A stretch of 64,000 nucleotides of DNA from Paenibacillus sp. FSL R5-0345 (GCF_000758585.1 NZ_CP009281.1:6634001-6698000); one strand, 5' to 3'; counted from the first letter of the stretch, positions 16,881 through 25,431 are shown. Numbers and translations: made by a program. The notes: generated by a model not told the origin, from the sequence alone.

Positions 16881-17033
16881 TAATACCTCCTATTAACGAT
16901 CACTCAAAATACCTATTAGAAATTATACCATTTATAGCCTATGACCTTCCAATCATGCATGCCCTCCTGCATATCCATACCCTTGAGGCGATTATACCTA
17001 GGAATAGTATGTCGTAATAGGAATACAATCATC

Positions 17034-17069
17034 AAAAAAAAAAAAAGCGCCGTGTCAGCCACAGTCGCT
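17034..17069 (-). terminator. Terminator with 13-T tail at the end of the ABC exporter operon
   Basis: On the minus strand AGCG-CTGTG pairs imperfectly with CACGG-CGCT and is followed by 13 consecutive Ts (17034-17046). It lies below the ABC exporter genes and the start-less fragment, so the fragment was once the last part of that transcription unit. Confidence 0.7.
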
Positions 17070-17098
17070 CTTTGATTACTATTCTTTTCACTATGAGA

Positions 17099-17251
17099 TC
17101 AGCCTTTAACAAAAGATTCAAACGCAGCAACTGACTCGAACTGGTTAAGTATACCCTCTGATCTTAAATGATCCTCTAATTTCTCAATTAGATCTAGAAC
17201 GGCTAATCTTAGCGGCTCTAAATCCGCCTGGGTTAATAGTACGAAGGCATA
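17099..17251 (-). pseudogene. Start-less 50-codon gene fragment behind the ABC ATPase
   Basis: Directly after the ATPase stop codon an open frame of 50 codons runs to TGA without any ATG, GTG or TTG. It reads YAFVLLTQADLEPLRLAVLD, continues LIEKLEDHLRSEG and ends FESFVKG, an amphipathic helical sequence with protein-like composition. It looks like the 3' end of a deleted gene that was part of this operon. I do not recognise the family. Confidence 0.5.
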
Positions 17252-17253
17252 AT

Positions 17254-17952
17254 TTATTTATAAACATCTTTTAGAGGAAACAAAGATAACTTACCATCCT
17301 CCATCCGGTATACTTTATCACAATATTCAAGCATACGCTCATCATGAGTAACCATAATCGCTGCTTTCTGGCGTGACTTCACCTCTTGCGCAATTAGACT
17401 AACTACTTCATGGGCCCGTTTAGTATCCAAACTTGCTGTAGGCTCGTCCGCCAAGATAACATTAGGATTATTTATTAATGCCCGAGCGATGGCTGTCCGT
17501 TGCTTTTCCCCACCTGATAACTCTTCTGGAAGACTTGTTAGCTTCGCGCCAAGACCCAGCTCTTCGAGTAGCTTAGCCGCCAATTGCTTATCCTCTCTAG
17601 TTACTTTACTCGACATCCTTTTTACTATTAGCAATTGATCCAAAACATTTAAATAAGGAACCAAATTTGAAGATTGCATAATAAATCCGATTTCTTGTAG
17701 TCTTATATTCGACAGTTCTTTGGCAGAAAGCGTAGAAATAGTATGCCCATTCAGCTTAACTTCCCCTTCTGAAGCTTCAAGCATCGCTCCAGCAATAGAC
17801 AAGAACGTACTTTTACCTGAACCCGACGGTCCAACTACAGCCACGAACTCACCCGGCTCGACCGACAGGCTTACATGATCAAGTGCGGCGATACGATTAC
17901 TTCCTTCAGCATAGTATTTTGTAACATCATTCATTTGTAATCCCTTAGTCAT
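17254..17952 (-). CDS. ABC transporter ATP-binding protein, LolD/MacB type
   Basis: This 232-residue ATPase powers the adjacent FtsX-type permease. Walker A is GPSGSGKST, the Q-loop lies in GFIMQSSNLVPYLNVLDQ, the signature is LSGGEKQRTAIARAL, Walker B is VILADEPTASLD, and the switch histidine lies in MVTHDERML. The insertion pattern places it in the LolCDE/MacAB/BceA class rather than sugar importers. Its start abuts the permease stop with a 1-bp overlap at 17952, so the two are co-translated. Confidence 0.93.
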   Translation of the reverse strand: MTKGLQMNDVTKYYAEGSNRIAALDHVSLSVEPGEFVAVVGPSGSGKSTFLSIAGAMLEASEGEVKLNGHTISTLSAKELSNIRLQEIGFIMQSSNLVPYLNVLDQLLIVKRMSSKVTREDKQLAAKLLEELGLGAKLTSLPEELSGGEKQRTAIARALINNPNVILADEPTASLDTKRAHEVVSLIAQEVKSRQKAAIMVTHDERMLEYCDKVYRMEDGKLSLFPLKDVYK

Positions 17953-19073
17953 TATTCAATCCTCCCCAATGCCTGTAGCGGATCAATCTTTGTAATCTTT
18001 CGAACGGATACCATCGAACTTAACACAGCGATAATTAGTAAGATTACAGAATAAGTTACGACAAGATTCGTTTCCAGCTTGAAAGGCATACCCTTCGGCA
18101 TAATGGCGGCTGTCCCATAAGTCAGTAAGATTCCAATTACAATACTAGTCAAAGAAATTATAAATACTTGCGATACAATGGCTTTTCCAAGGAATTTGTT
18201 ACTAGCACCTATAGCTTTCATAATGCCAAACTGGTTGGTCTTCTGCATCGTAATTACATAGAAGAACACTCCAAGCACGAATGCTGAGATCGCCAGCAAA
18301 AATGCTAGCATCATTAAAATCGTACCATTCTCTTCCTTGTAGCCTGGCATCCCTTGAACAGCTCCTGCCCGGGTAACCGTATCCGTACCTGATAATTTGC
18401 TATTTATTACTTCTGGATCGATATCCTTGCCTTGCAGCATAATTGCATTAACCGGACCTGGAACTCCTTTATCTGAACCCGGAGCAGCAAAATTAATCTT
18501 CCGCCACTCCTCCATCGGAGTAAATACGGAAGCAACGTGGTTATAGGTCTGATCCTTCACAAACCCGATAATCGTCAATGATTCCGTTGTACCGTCTAAC
18601 AGAAAAGTATCACCGAGGCTATAGCCCTCATCCTTCATGGTCGAGTTCACCAGTACACCAGTAGAATTCTCAGAAGTTAAGCTCTCCCCTTCCACGGTAG
18701 CCGGCTCCAAGAAACTTCCTGGATTAATTCCTATAATTGCGATGTCTACCTTGTCCTCGTTCTTAGCACCTTGCCCTTTCAGCGCTGTTGCCATTGTACT
18801 TCCCATCGGTGCTGCAGCACTAACATTTGGCAATAGCTCCACTTCGGCCAATAACTGCTCAGACAGAAGGGACTTGCTCATCGAAGACTGCGACCCTTCT
18901 TCAAAAACTACATAATCAGCCTTCATAGTCATGATTGTGGAGGCAGCTAGTGTAGATAATCCAGTACCTAAACCTGATAAAATGAATACCAACCAAGCAA
19001 TTAATACAAAAATAACGGTAATCATTGAGAACTTCATTTTACTATGCATCAATTCCTTCATAGCTAAGAACAT
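17952..19073 (-). CDS. ABC transporter permease, FtsX/MacB type
   Basis: This 373-residue permease has one N-terminal helix (residues about 15-40), a long extracellular MacB-like domain (about 45-260) and three C-terminal helices, the standard FtsX topology. The signature around TMQKTNQFGIMKAIGASNKFLGKAI is the coupling region before the last helices. Such transporters export peptides or antibiotics or extract lipoproteins. The gene is preceded by two palindromes and a TetR gene in the same direction, so expression is probably induced by a ligand of that TetR. Confidence 0.9.
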   Translation of the reverse strand: MFLAMKELMHSKMKFSMITVIFVLIAWLVFILSGLGTGLSTLAASTIMTMKADYVVFEEGSQSSMSKSLLSEQLLAEVELLPNVSAAAPMGSTMATALKGQGAKNEDKVDIAIIGINPGSFLEPATVEGESLTSENSTGVLVNSTMKDEGYSLGDTFLLDGTTESLTIIGFVKDQTYNHVASVFTPMEEWRKINFAAPGSDKGVPGPVNAIMLQGKDIDPEVINSKLSGTDTVTRAGAVQGMPGYKEENGTILMMLAFLLAISAFVLGVFFYVITMQKTNQFGIMKAIGASNKFLGKAIVSQVFIISLTSIVIGILLTYGTAAIMPKGMPFKLETNLVVTYSVILLIIAVLSSMVSVRKITKIDPLQALGRIE

Positions 19074-19094
19074 TATCTTTTTCAGCTCCCTTTA

Positions 19095-19176
19095 CATTTA
19101 ATTTGACACATGTGTCAAATTAAATGGCACTGACACACGTCTAATTTATTAAACAACATAAATGACATATGTGTCA
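19095..19176. promoter_or_regulatory. TetR operators, including a 32-bp perfect palindrome
   Basis: A perfect palindrome covers 19095-19126, with core TTTGACACATGTGTCAAA. A second, imperfect copy, TGACATATGTGTCA, lies at 19163-19176, and a half-site, TGACACACGT, lies between them at 19131-19140. They separate the TetR gene from the ABC permease gene and are the likely sites for repression of the exporter. Binding is inferred. Confidence 0.75.
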
Positions 19177-19195
19177 AATTTTATTCAAAATTAGA

Positions 19196-19762
19196 TCAGC
19201 TCTTTGCGCCCCCAATCCACATTTCAAATAACACCTTACCCCAATCAGGCGTTGGGATATTTAACATATTAGGTGTATTAATTAGGTTAAAAAAAACGCC
19301 AATAAGTACAGGAAGTGGGATATCCTTCCGAAGGCTATTTTCCTGCTGTGCACGTGCGAACAAACCAGATAACTGAATCTTAAGAGTCTTATGTGCTTCC
19401 TCAATAAATTCAAGGTCTCTCGCCGCTGCAGCAGAATTCGCTGTGTTTATTTTACTGGCATCTCCCAGGAGCTGATGGAGCGAAGATTCTTCTACATAAA
19501 TAAGAAGTAACTGCTCAAGAGCGTCCATGGGGTTTGCCTCATTAATTGTTAATGCCTTATCTAATACCGCTGCGATTACGCGCTTCATACAAGCGGCAAC
19601 GATCTCTTCTTTATTAGAATAATATTGATAAATGGTACTTCGGGCGCCGGACAGATGTTGCGAGAGCAACTTGAGATGAAAGCCATCATAGCCATGATCC
19701 AATACTAATTTTTTTGTCATATCAAGCAGCTCGGCTTCAGTAAAAGATTGTTTTCTACCCAT
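19196..19762 (-). CDS. TetR/AcrR family regulator
   Basis: This 188-residue repressor has an N-terminal helix-turn-helix containing GFHLKLLSQHLSGARSTIYQYYSNKEEIVAACMKR. The C-terminal half is a helical ligand domain without distinctive motifs. It lies directly upstream of the ABC exporter in the same orientation, with the large palindromes between them. It probably represses the exporter; its own promoter may be separate. Confidence 0.88.
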   Translation of the reverse strand: MGRKQSFTEAELLDMTKKLVLDHGYDGFHLKLLSQHLSGARSTIYQYYSNKEEIVAACMKRVIAAVLDKALTINEANPMDALEQLLLIYVEESSLHQLLGDASKINTANSAAAARDLEFIEEAHKTLKIQLSGLFARAQQENSLRKDIPLPVLIGVFFNLINTPNMLNIPTPDWGKVLFEMWIGGAKS

Positions 19763-19834
19763 GATTCATCCCCTTTTCATTATTATCAGTTTAGCACACA
19801 CAAAAAGTAATGCGTAGGTCATAATAAATAGACA

Positions 19835-19871
19835 GACTGTCCATAAGCAGTACTCTCACCTGCGGACAGTC
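19835..19871 (-). terminator. Possible terminator of the HprK-like gene
   Basis: GACTGTCC pairs with GGACAGTC across a 21-base loop, about 50 bp beyond the HprK-like stop. On the minus strand the following tract is T-rich but interrupted, so termination may be weak. Confidence 0.5.
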
Positions 19872-19922
19872 CTTTCAAAAATACTAGGATATTCTATTTA
19901 TTGATATGTTTTACCTTCACGA

Positions 19923-20834
19923 CTACATCCCGTTTTCAATCCTCTGCATAAACTCTTCAACAGCGCTATAGCCAAGCTGCTTCAGATACCAGTTGTTAGC
20001 GGCAGCTTCGATTAGACCAGCTACGTCACGGCCGGGCTGAAGCTGGATTTCAATATGCGGAATTTGAACACCGAGATAATCTGTGAACTTCGGCTCCAGT
20101 TCGAGCTCATTATTCAAGGAATTCTCTCGCCAAGGAGACAACTCGATGTCGAGTACAATTCGCGTCTCATCCTGAAAAGCTCTACGCCCGTACTGGCGTA
20201 CAACGTTGATCAGACCAATACTGCGCAGCGCTAGGAATTCGCGGGTCGTCTCGTTATGTGTGCCGAGAAGCGTCGCTGGTCCCAGCTTCTTCAGCACCAC
20301 GATATCATCCGCCACAAACCGATGGCCTCTTCTAATAAGCGTATGCGCGGTTTCGCTTTTTCCAATTCCTGACTTACCTCTGAGTAGGACACCTATACCA
20401 GACACGTTTACACATACCCCATGAATTGAAAGCTCTGGCGCCAGCGCCTTCACCAGATAGGTATCAATCTTTGCGATGATCTCTGTCGTCGTCTCCTGCG
20501 TCCGAAGCAGCGGGATGCCCTCTTCTTCGCAGAATAGAGTTAAATAAGGAATCTCCTGCTGACCTGTCGTCACAATAAAGCAGGGTGGATGATACTTGAC
20601 GATATTACCAATATGTAACTTGCGCTCTTCAACGCTTAGGGTTAATAGATAATTGATTTCCTTGCAGCCCAATACTTGTACCCGCTTCGTTGGGAAAAAA
20701 TCAAAGTAACCCACGAACTCCAGACCAGGTCTATGCGCCTTTGAACGAGTGATTTCACGATCCATACAGCTAGCACCTGCAAGCACTTCCAGCTTAAACG
20801 TCTCCGTAAGGCTTTGAACGGTAGTCGATTTCAA
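19923..20834 (-). CDS. HPr kinase/phosphorylase-like protein (second copy)
   Basis: HprK phosphorylates HPr on Ser46 and so controls catabolite repression. With the TTG start at 20834 (after AGGAGGG) the protein has 303 residues, the usual size; longer upstream reading gives an atypical N-terminus. The C-terminal domain is complete: His138 in SIHGV, Walker A GKSGIGKSETA (153-163), RRGHRFVADDIV, and the family signature region IQLQPGRDVAGLIEAAANNW. The usual hprK neighbours (lgt, uvrA) are absent, so it is probably a paralogue with another target, divergent from the DUF1989 gene. Confidence 0.85.
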   Translation of the reverse strand: MKSTTVQSLTETFKLEVLAGASCMDREITRSKAHRPGLEFVGYFDFFPTKRVQVLGCKEINYLLTLSVEERKLHIGNIVKYHPPCFIVTTGQQEIPYLTLFCEEEGIPLLRTQETTTEIIAKIDTYLVKALAPELSIHGVCVNVSGIGVLLRGKSGIGKSETAHTLIRRGHRFVADDIVVLKKLGPATLLGTHNETTREFLALRSIGLINVVRQYGRRAFQDETRIVLDIELSPWRENSLNNELELEPKFTDYLGVQIPHIEIQLQPGRDVAGLIEAAANNWYLKQLGYSAVEEFMQRIENGM

Positions 20835-20997
20835 TGTTGTTCCCTCCTGTGGCTGCGTATCTTGAATACGCAATACGGTTAACGGGATATATTCAACGAT
20901 AAATGGGATGATTCCTGCAACAACGCTACTATAGGCTTGTGATGTCATCGAATCGGATACGATTGTTTCTATGGTACACCACACAACTCCATACTTT

Positions 20998-21025
20998 GTA
21001 TGACTTTTTTAGCAAAAAGCCATAC
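20998..21025. promoter_or_regulatory. Inverted repeat between hprK-like and DUF1989 genes
   Basis: GTATGACTTTTT and AAAAAGCCATAC form 12-base arms with one mismatch around TAGC. The repeat lies between divergent genes, 40 bp before the DUF1989 start. It could be an operator or a transcript hairpin. Confidence 0.5.
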
Positions 21026-21065
21026 TAACTCTCACAGACTATGACTATCCCGAAGGAGAGTACTG

Positions 21066-21656
21066 ATGAGCGAACATCAATGGCTGATTCCAGCAACCAA
21101 GGGATTGGGCTTCAAGTTGGACAAAGGACAGATTGTCCGGGTAACCGATGTAGAGGGTGAGCAGGTAGCCGATTTCGCTGCTTATAACGCCGTTCGCCCT
21201 AATGAACGGATTGACCCCGGTGTAACGATAGATGCTCTAGGCAAGATGAATGTGCTCCCGGGGGACATCCTCTATTCCAACCAATACAGACCACTGCTTA
21301 CGATTATTAAGGATACTGTGAGGCGCCATGATTTCATTAATTCTGCCTGCCGTCCCGAGATGTATGAGGTGCTGTATAACAAAAAGGATCACGCCAGCTG
21401 CTACAATAACCTGAATGAGGCACTTGCGGAGTTTGGCCTGCCCGCTCCCGATCAGCATTATCCGTTTAATCTTTTTATGAATACTGTCATTGATCCTTCT
21501 GGAAAAGTCAGCGTGGAGCGACCGCTTTCTAAAGCTGGGGATTATATTGAGCTGCGGGCTGAGATGGATCTGATCATTGCCATATCGGCTTGTCCCTGCT
21601 CCGAAAGTGTCTGCAATGGGTATAAATGTACACCGATTGCCGTAGAGATCCTTTAG
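21066..21656 (+). CDS. DUF1989 / urea carboxylase-associated family protein
   Basis: This 196-residue protein belongs to DUF1989, first named urea carboxylase-associated. Two members, CgdA and CgdB, form carboxyguanidine deiminase in guanidine breakdown. GQIVRVTDVEGEQVADFAAYN near the N-terminus and the cysteine-rich SACPCSESVCNGYKCTPI at the C-terminus are family marks. No carboxylase gene is nearby, so the substrate may differ. A GAAGGAGAG site precedes the ATG. It is followed by LysE-type and YqcI/YcgG genes in the same direction, about 100 bp apart each. Confidence 0.85.
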   Translation: MSEHQWLIPATKGLGFKLDKGQIVRVTDVEGEQVADFAAYNAVRPNERIDPGVTIDALGKMNVLPGDILYSNQYRPLLTIIKDTVRRHDFINSACRPEMYEVLYNKKDHASCYNNLNEALAEFGLPAPDQHYPFNLFMNTVIDPSGKVSVERPLSKAGDYIELRAEMDLIIAISACPCSESVCNGYKCTPIAVEIL

Positions 21657-21723
21657 AATATGTCGCAAAGAGGTTAGTGCCAAAAGGCTCGTCTTCTAAC
21701 TTACCTACTTCTTGAATAGAATG

Positions 21724-21735
21724 ACTTGTACAAGT
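21724..21735. promoter_or_regulatory. Short perfect palindrome upstream of lysE-type gene
   Basis: ACTTGTACAAGT lies 27 bp before the exporter start. Its position suits an operator, but 12 bp is short and no dedicated regulator gene is next to it. Confidence 0.3.
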
Positions 21736-21762
21736 TAACATCTCATTCAAGGAGCGATGACC

Positions 21763-22389
21763 ATGAATAGCTTTTTAACCTATATCGTACTCGGAATATC
21801 GTTATCTGCACCGATTGGTCCCATCAATGCAGCCCAGCTCGACCGGGGAGCGCGGATGGGATTTTTCCAATCCTGGATGATTGGACTGGGAGCCATGTGT
21901 GCAGATTTAGTGTATATGCTACTCATTTACTTTGGACTAGCCCACTTTCTGAATACCCCGTTTATGAAAACCTTCCTGTGGACATTCGGCAGCTTCGTTC
22001 TCCTTTATACCGGAATTGACACTTTGAAAAATATCAATGCCGTGCCTGGATCCGCCTCGCGTGGTGCACAGACCGGTACTAGCGCCTTCCGTACTGGCTT
22101 TTTGATGGCACTGATGAACCCACTCAGCATTCTCTTCTGGTTAGGCATCTACGGCTCCATTCTGGCCAAAAGCATAGAAAATCAACATTTGGATCAGGTG
22201 CTGTGGAATAGCATGGGTATTTTTGTTGGTATTCTACTCTGGGATGTAGTGATGGCGATGTTGTCTAGCTTCCTTCATCGGTTCACCGGCCCTTCTATGC
22301 TCCGATTCATTTCCCTTACCGCGGGGATTTGCCTTCTTGGTTTTGGCATCTACTTCGGTTTTCAGGCTTTTACACAGTTGTTTGGCTAA
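21763..22389 (+). CDS. LysE family exporter
   Basis: This 208-residue protein has six hydrophobic segments of the LysE/RhtB type, which export lysine, arginine, other amino acids or their derivatives. The signature near the N-terminus is SLSAPIGPINAAQLDRGARMG, and FLMALMNPLSILFWLGIYG is the second conserved loop. I chose the ATG at 21763 because it lies eight bases from AAGGAG; the ATG at 21757 is too close. Between the DUF1989 and YqcI/YcgG genes it may export a guanidino or amino-acid product. Confidence 0.88.
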   Translation: MNSFLTYIVLGISLSAPIGPINAAQLDRGARMGFFQSWMIGLGAMCADLVYMLLIYFGLAHFLNTPFMKTFLWTFGSFVLLYTGIDTLKNINAVPGSASRGAQTGTSAFRTGFLMALMNPLSILFWLGIYGSILAKSIENQHLDQVLWNSMGIFVGILLWDVVMAMLSSFLHRFTGPSMLRFISLTAGICLLGFGIYFGFQAFTQLFG

Positions 22390-22481
22390 TATGTTTAACA
22401 AGCAGGAGCTTTTCTAGGCCTTCACCCATCTCCCTCCCTTCGCATAGGATGTTTTGAACTTAACGAGGAGGGTGTTTTTGG

Positions 22482-23255
22482 ATGGCCCATTTGAACACAA
22501 AGGTCTGGCTCGATGAGCATCTAGCTGAGCTGACGTACTGGCAGCAGGATGCTTTTCGTCAATTTACATCTATGATTGCAGATCCCGAAGGCAGATACCC
22601 CTGTATTCCGGGACGTCAGGGGTTTCTGTCCAATCATTTGCGTTTTGGTTTCGTAGCTGATCCACGAAGTGAAGAGTCTGCAATAGAGGTCGCAGAATTA
22701 CTTCGTCAATATGGGGAATGCTCACGGGATACCGGCAAATATGCGTCCCTTGTTCTTTTTTTCGAAACACCGGAAGATTTGGCCAAAGGTTTCACCATTG
22801 AGGAATATGAGGATTTGTTCTGGTCGGTTCTGGACCGCGTCAGCGCGGTGGACACGGTGCCCTGGCCCGATGAAATTTCTACAGATCCCTCCCATCCTTC
22901 GTGGGAGTTCTGCTTTTATGGGCACCCGTATTTCGCGTTCTGCGCAACCCCGGCACATGAGCTGCGGAGAAGCCGCCATACCCCTTATTTTGTCATTGCT
23001 TTTCAGCCGCGTTGGGTGTTCGAGAATATTAATGATTCTACCGCATTTGGCCGCAATATGAAGAAGCAGATCCGCAAGAAGCTCGCTGACTACGATAGTG
23101 TTCCCGCACATCCTTCCCTTCAATGGTATGGGCAGGAGGACAGTCTGGAATGGAAGCAATATTTTCTACGAGATGACGAGAGTGCACCGTCTAAATGTCC
23201 ATATACTTATATGAAGAACAAGTTCAAAGCAATAGGAATGAAATTTCACTCTTAA
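22482..23255 (+). CDS. YqcI/YcgG family protein (GntA-like)
   Basis: This 257-residue protein belongs to the YqcI/YcgG family. The family includes GntA, a heme-dependent enzyme that hydroxylates a guanidino nitrogen in guanitoxin biosynthesis. Visible family features are YPCIPGRQGFLSNHLRFGF near residue 39, WEFCFYGHPYFAFCATPAHELRRSRHTPYF in the centre and SKCPY at the C-terminus. The start has a GAGGAGGGTG site. Its stop lies five bases from the convergent APC permease stop. Cytosolic; hydroxylase function here is inferred from family only. Confidence 0.8.
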   Translation: MAHLNTKVWLDEHLAELTYWQQDAFRQFTSMIADPEGRYPCIPGRQGFLSNHLRFGFVADPRSEESAIEVAELLRQYGECSRDTGKYASLVLFFETPEDLAKGFTIEEYEDLFWSVLDRVSAVDTVPWPDEISTDPSHPSWEFCFYGHPYFAFCATPAHELRRSRHTPYFVIAFQPRWVFENINDSTAFGRNMKKQIRKKLADYDSVPAHPSLQWYGQEDSLEWKQYFLRDDESAPSKCPYTYMKNKFKAIGMKFHS

Positions 23256-23259
23256 GCGC

Positions 23260-24570
23260 TTATGAAGTTTGTCCGCGTTTTTTCAAAAGGTGCTCCCTAA
23301 ACCAGGTAATCAACGCAATGACACAGATGATCAGAAGGCTGGACCAGAAGCCGGGACGGCCCCCTTTTTCAAAAAGTGTACCTGCCACGGCAGCAATGAT
23401 CAGCGCCATAGCGACCATGGATCTAATCCAACCGCCCATCTTTGGTTTCAGTAACTTAAGGAAAGAGGCAAGGATGAATAGCCATGTGTACAAAATAACT
23501 AGACCGGCCGCTGTGGTAATATGCTCAAAAATTTGCTTTGGCAGAAACAAGCTCAGTACAATTGTCACGCACAGGCCCAGCATATTGATACCAAGCGCGT
23601 AGAGCGGCATCTCCCTTTTTCCTTTAGTCACCGCCAGCCAAGAAGGAGCATCTTTATCCTCAGCCAAGGTCACCAGCATAGTCGAGACCGCATACAATGA
23701 AGCCACTAGAATGGAGAATCCGGCCACGATCATTACCCCATTCAGCACATATACAAGAATAGGTAGTTCCATCGCTTCAAGTGCAGCAATAATTGAGCTT
23801 TGATCAGGTCTCACTTTCTCAGGGCTCACGAATAATAGGGCGAGTCCTATCGACAGTACATACAGCAATGTCACGCCCAGCAGCATAAACCTGCCTGCTT
23901 TCGGAGCTTCTTTGGAGTCCCGGAGATCCGACGCCATAAAGCCCATGACCTCAATGCCGCCAAAAGCATAGAACGCATAAAGTAATCCTTTCCAGGCACC
24001 CATCCAGCCTTTATTCAGCCATGCTGTCGAACTGTGAAGCGTATCCCAATTCCCCCTCCCTCTCAAAAGGGCAACCGCAGCGACCACGATAAACATCAGT
24101 ACCGCGGCGATTTTAATCATGGCGAATAGATTTTCCGCTTTGTTAATCCCCTGGCTGCCTAGAATAATGACCAGCAGACCCATCACAGCATAAATTGCGG
24201 TAAAAATCCAAAGCGGCCAGCTCGGAAACCAGACCCGCGAGAACAGGCCCAAGGCAGTTAAGGTGCTGCCAAGTATTAGAATTTCTGAACACCAATAGAT
24301 CCAACCCATGCCAAAGCCTGCCCAGCGGCCAAAAGCCTCCTTGGCATAACTACGAAAAGAACCTTTTTGAGGATCCTGCATAGTCATTTGGGCTAGCGCC
24401 TCATAGACGAACAAAGTTGCCACAGCCGCCAACACAAAAATAACCAACACCAATAATCCGCTTTTACGGATAGCGATGCTGGAACCAAGAAAGAATCCCG
24501 TGCCAATCGTGCAACCTACACCAAATAGAGTAAGCTGCCACCAAGGTAGCTTGCCAGTTGGAGTACCCAT
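23260..24570 (-). CDS. Amino acid permease, APC superfamily
   Basis: This 436-residue, 12-helix transporter opens with WQLTLFGVGCTIGTGFFLGSSIAI, the helix-1 APC signature. YAFYAFGGIEVMGFMASDLRDS is the helix-6 substrate region. The C-terminus is short and basic. It converges on the YqcI/YcgG gene with almost no gap. The substrate is probably an amino acid but cannot be fixed from the sequence. Confidence 0.9.
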   Translation of the reverse strand: MGTPTGKLPWWQLTLFGVGCTIGTGFFLGSSIAIRKSGLLVLVIFVLAAVATLFVYEALAQMTMQDPQKGSFRSYAKEAFGRWAGFGMGWIYWCSEILILGSTLTALGLFSRVWFPSWPLWIFTAIYAVMGLLVIILGSQGINKAENLFAMIKIAAVLMFIVVAAVALLRGRGNWDTLHSSTAWLNKGWMGAWKGLLYAFYAFGGIEVMGFMASDLRDSKEAPKAGRFMLLGVTLLYVLSIGLALLFVSPEKVRPDQSSIIAALEAMELPILVYVLNGVMIVAGFSILVASLYAVSTMLVTLAEDKDAPSWLAVTKGKREMPLYALGINMLGLCVTIVLSLFLPKQIFEHITTAAGLVILYTWLFILASFLKLLKPKMGGWIRSMVAMALIIAAVAGTLFEKGGRPGFWSSLLIICVIALITWFREHLLKKRGQTS

Positions 24571-24652
24571 ATGTATATCCCCTCCGTCTGGTTTTACTAT
24601 GCGTTATCGGGTGCTATTTTATTCTGGTACAAGCTTAGGCAGGCACAAGAAA

Positions 24653-24687
24653 ACCCGGCCTCTGTTCAATAACGAACGAAGCCGGGT
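24653..24687 (-). terminator. Terminator of the coat protein gene
   Basis: ACCCGGC pairs with GCCGGGT, with an additional GTTC/GAAC pairing in the loop. On the minus strand it is followed by TTTTCTT. Confidence 0.82.
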
Positions 24688-24715
24688 AATTTACAATTTA
24701 GAGATCGGTAGTGCT

Positions 24716-25333
24716 CTAGTTGCTTGTCGGCATCTGAGGAGATCCGGCAGCAGGAACATAGGCATCCAGCATCTGCTGTATTACTGAAACCTGAAGCTGC
24801 GGAACCTGATAATAGGCATGTTTGTTCTGATAAAGAAACAACTCATAACCCATTTCAATAAATTGCTGCACCTGTGAAGCCAATACCCGGCGTAGCGCTG
24901 GGTTCGTCACTTCAGGTGATGACATGGCCAGCAAAGAGGCATGGGATTTGATTAGACCAAGCATATACCCGCTGACCCCTGCATCTTTCACATCTGTCAG
25001 TGACGTGTTAGGCTTCTTCGGCTGGGCAGGTTGGAGGCCGTAAACTGGCTGTGTCATATTCGGGATGAGATAGGTAGCCGTTTCCTGGCTCGGCTTTTGC
25101 CCTGTCTTAAAACATTGGCAGGTCAAGTTGTACTGATCCAGCATGAAATTGTACTGACGATCCAAGATGGACAGAAGCTCCTGATCCTGAACAAAAGTTC
25201 TGAATATCATGAACTGGTCCAGTACATTGATCTGGCAGGACAATACCTCGTGCACATCGAACATTTCGTGGGCGCCGTGACCTAGCTGCTGTCCGCCCAT
25301 CGTCACGCTTCCTGACTGTAGTTGCTGCTGCAA
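24716..25333 (-). CDS. Spore coat protein, CotF family
   Basis: This protein of about 205 residues belongs to the CotF-like coat proteins made in sporulating cells. GAHEMFDVHEVLSCQINVLDQF is the first ferritin-like helix and VSGYMLGLIKSHASLLAMSSPEVTNPALRRVLA the later conserved one. I chose the TTG at 25333 because AAAGGAG lies seven bases upstream. Reading from a more upstream start would overlap the DUF1349 gene. The C-terminus is Gln/Pro-rich. It is evidence that the organism forms endospores. Confidence 0.88.
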   Translation of the reverse strand: MQQQLQSGSVTMGGQQLGHGAHEMFDVHEVLSCQINVLDQFMIFRTFVQDQELLSILDRQYNFMLDQYNLTCQCFKTGQKPSQETATYLIPNMTQPVYGLQPAQPKKPNTSLTDVKDAGVSGYMLGLIKSHASLLAMSSPEVTNPALRRVLASQVQQFIEMGYELFLYQNKHAYYQVPQLQVSVIQQMLDAYVPAAGSPQMPTSN

Positions 25334-25431
25334 AGTATATTCTCCTTTGTTCTTAGATGAGTACCCTCTATAATATGAAGGAGAAGATAGCCAATTATGC
25401 ATGCTGTAGCCGCTTGAGTGCTTTATGAATC

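Noticed and set aside
20835..20984. N-terminal extension of the HprK-like protein
   Set aside because: The extension would add 50 residues not found in HprK, without a ribosome binding site. The TTG at 20834 has AGGAGGG at good spacing.
21657..21762. Guanidine or lysine riboswitch before the LysE-type gene
   Set aside because: No ACGR-loop hairpin pair, no lysine-aptamer core and no downstream terminator are visible; only a short palindrome and a weak GTTAG/CTAAC pairing.
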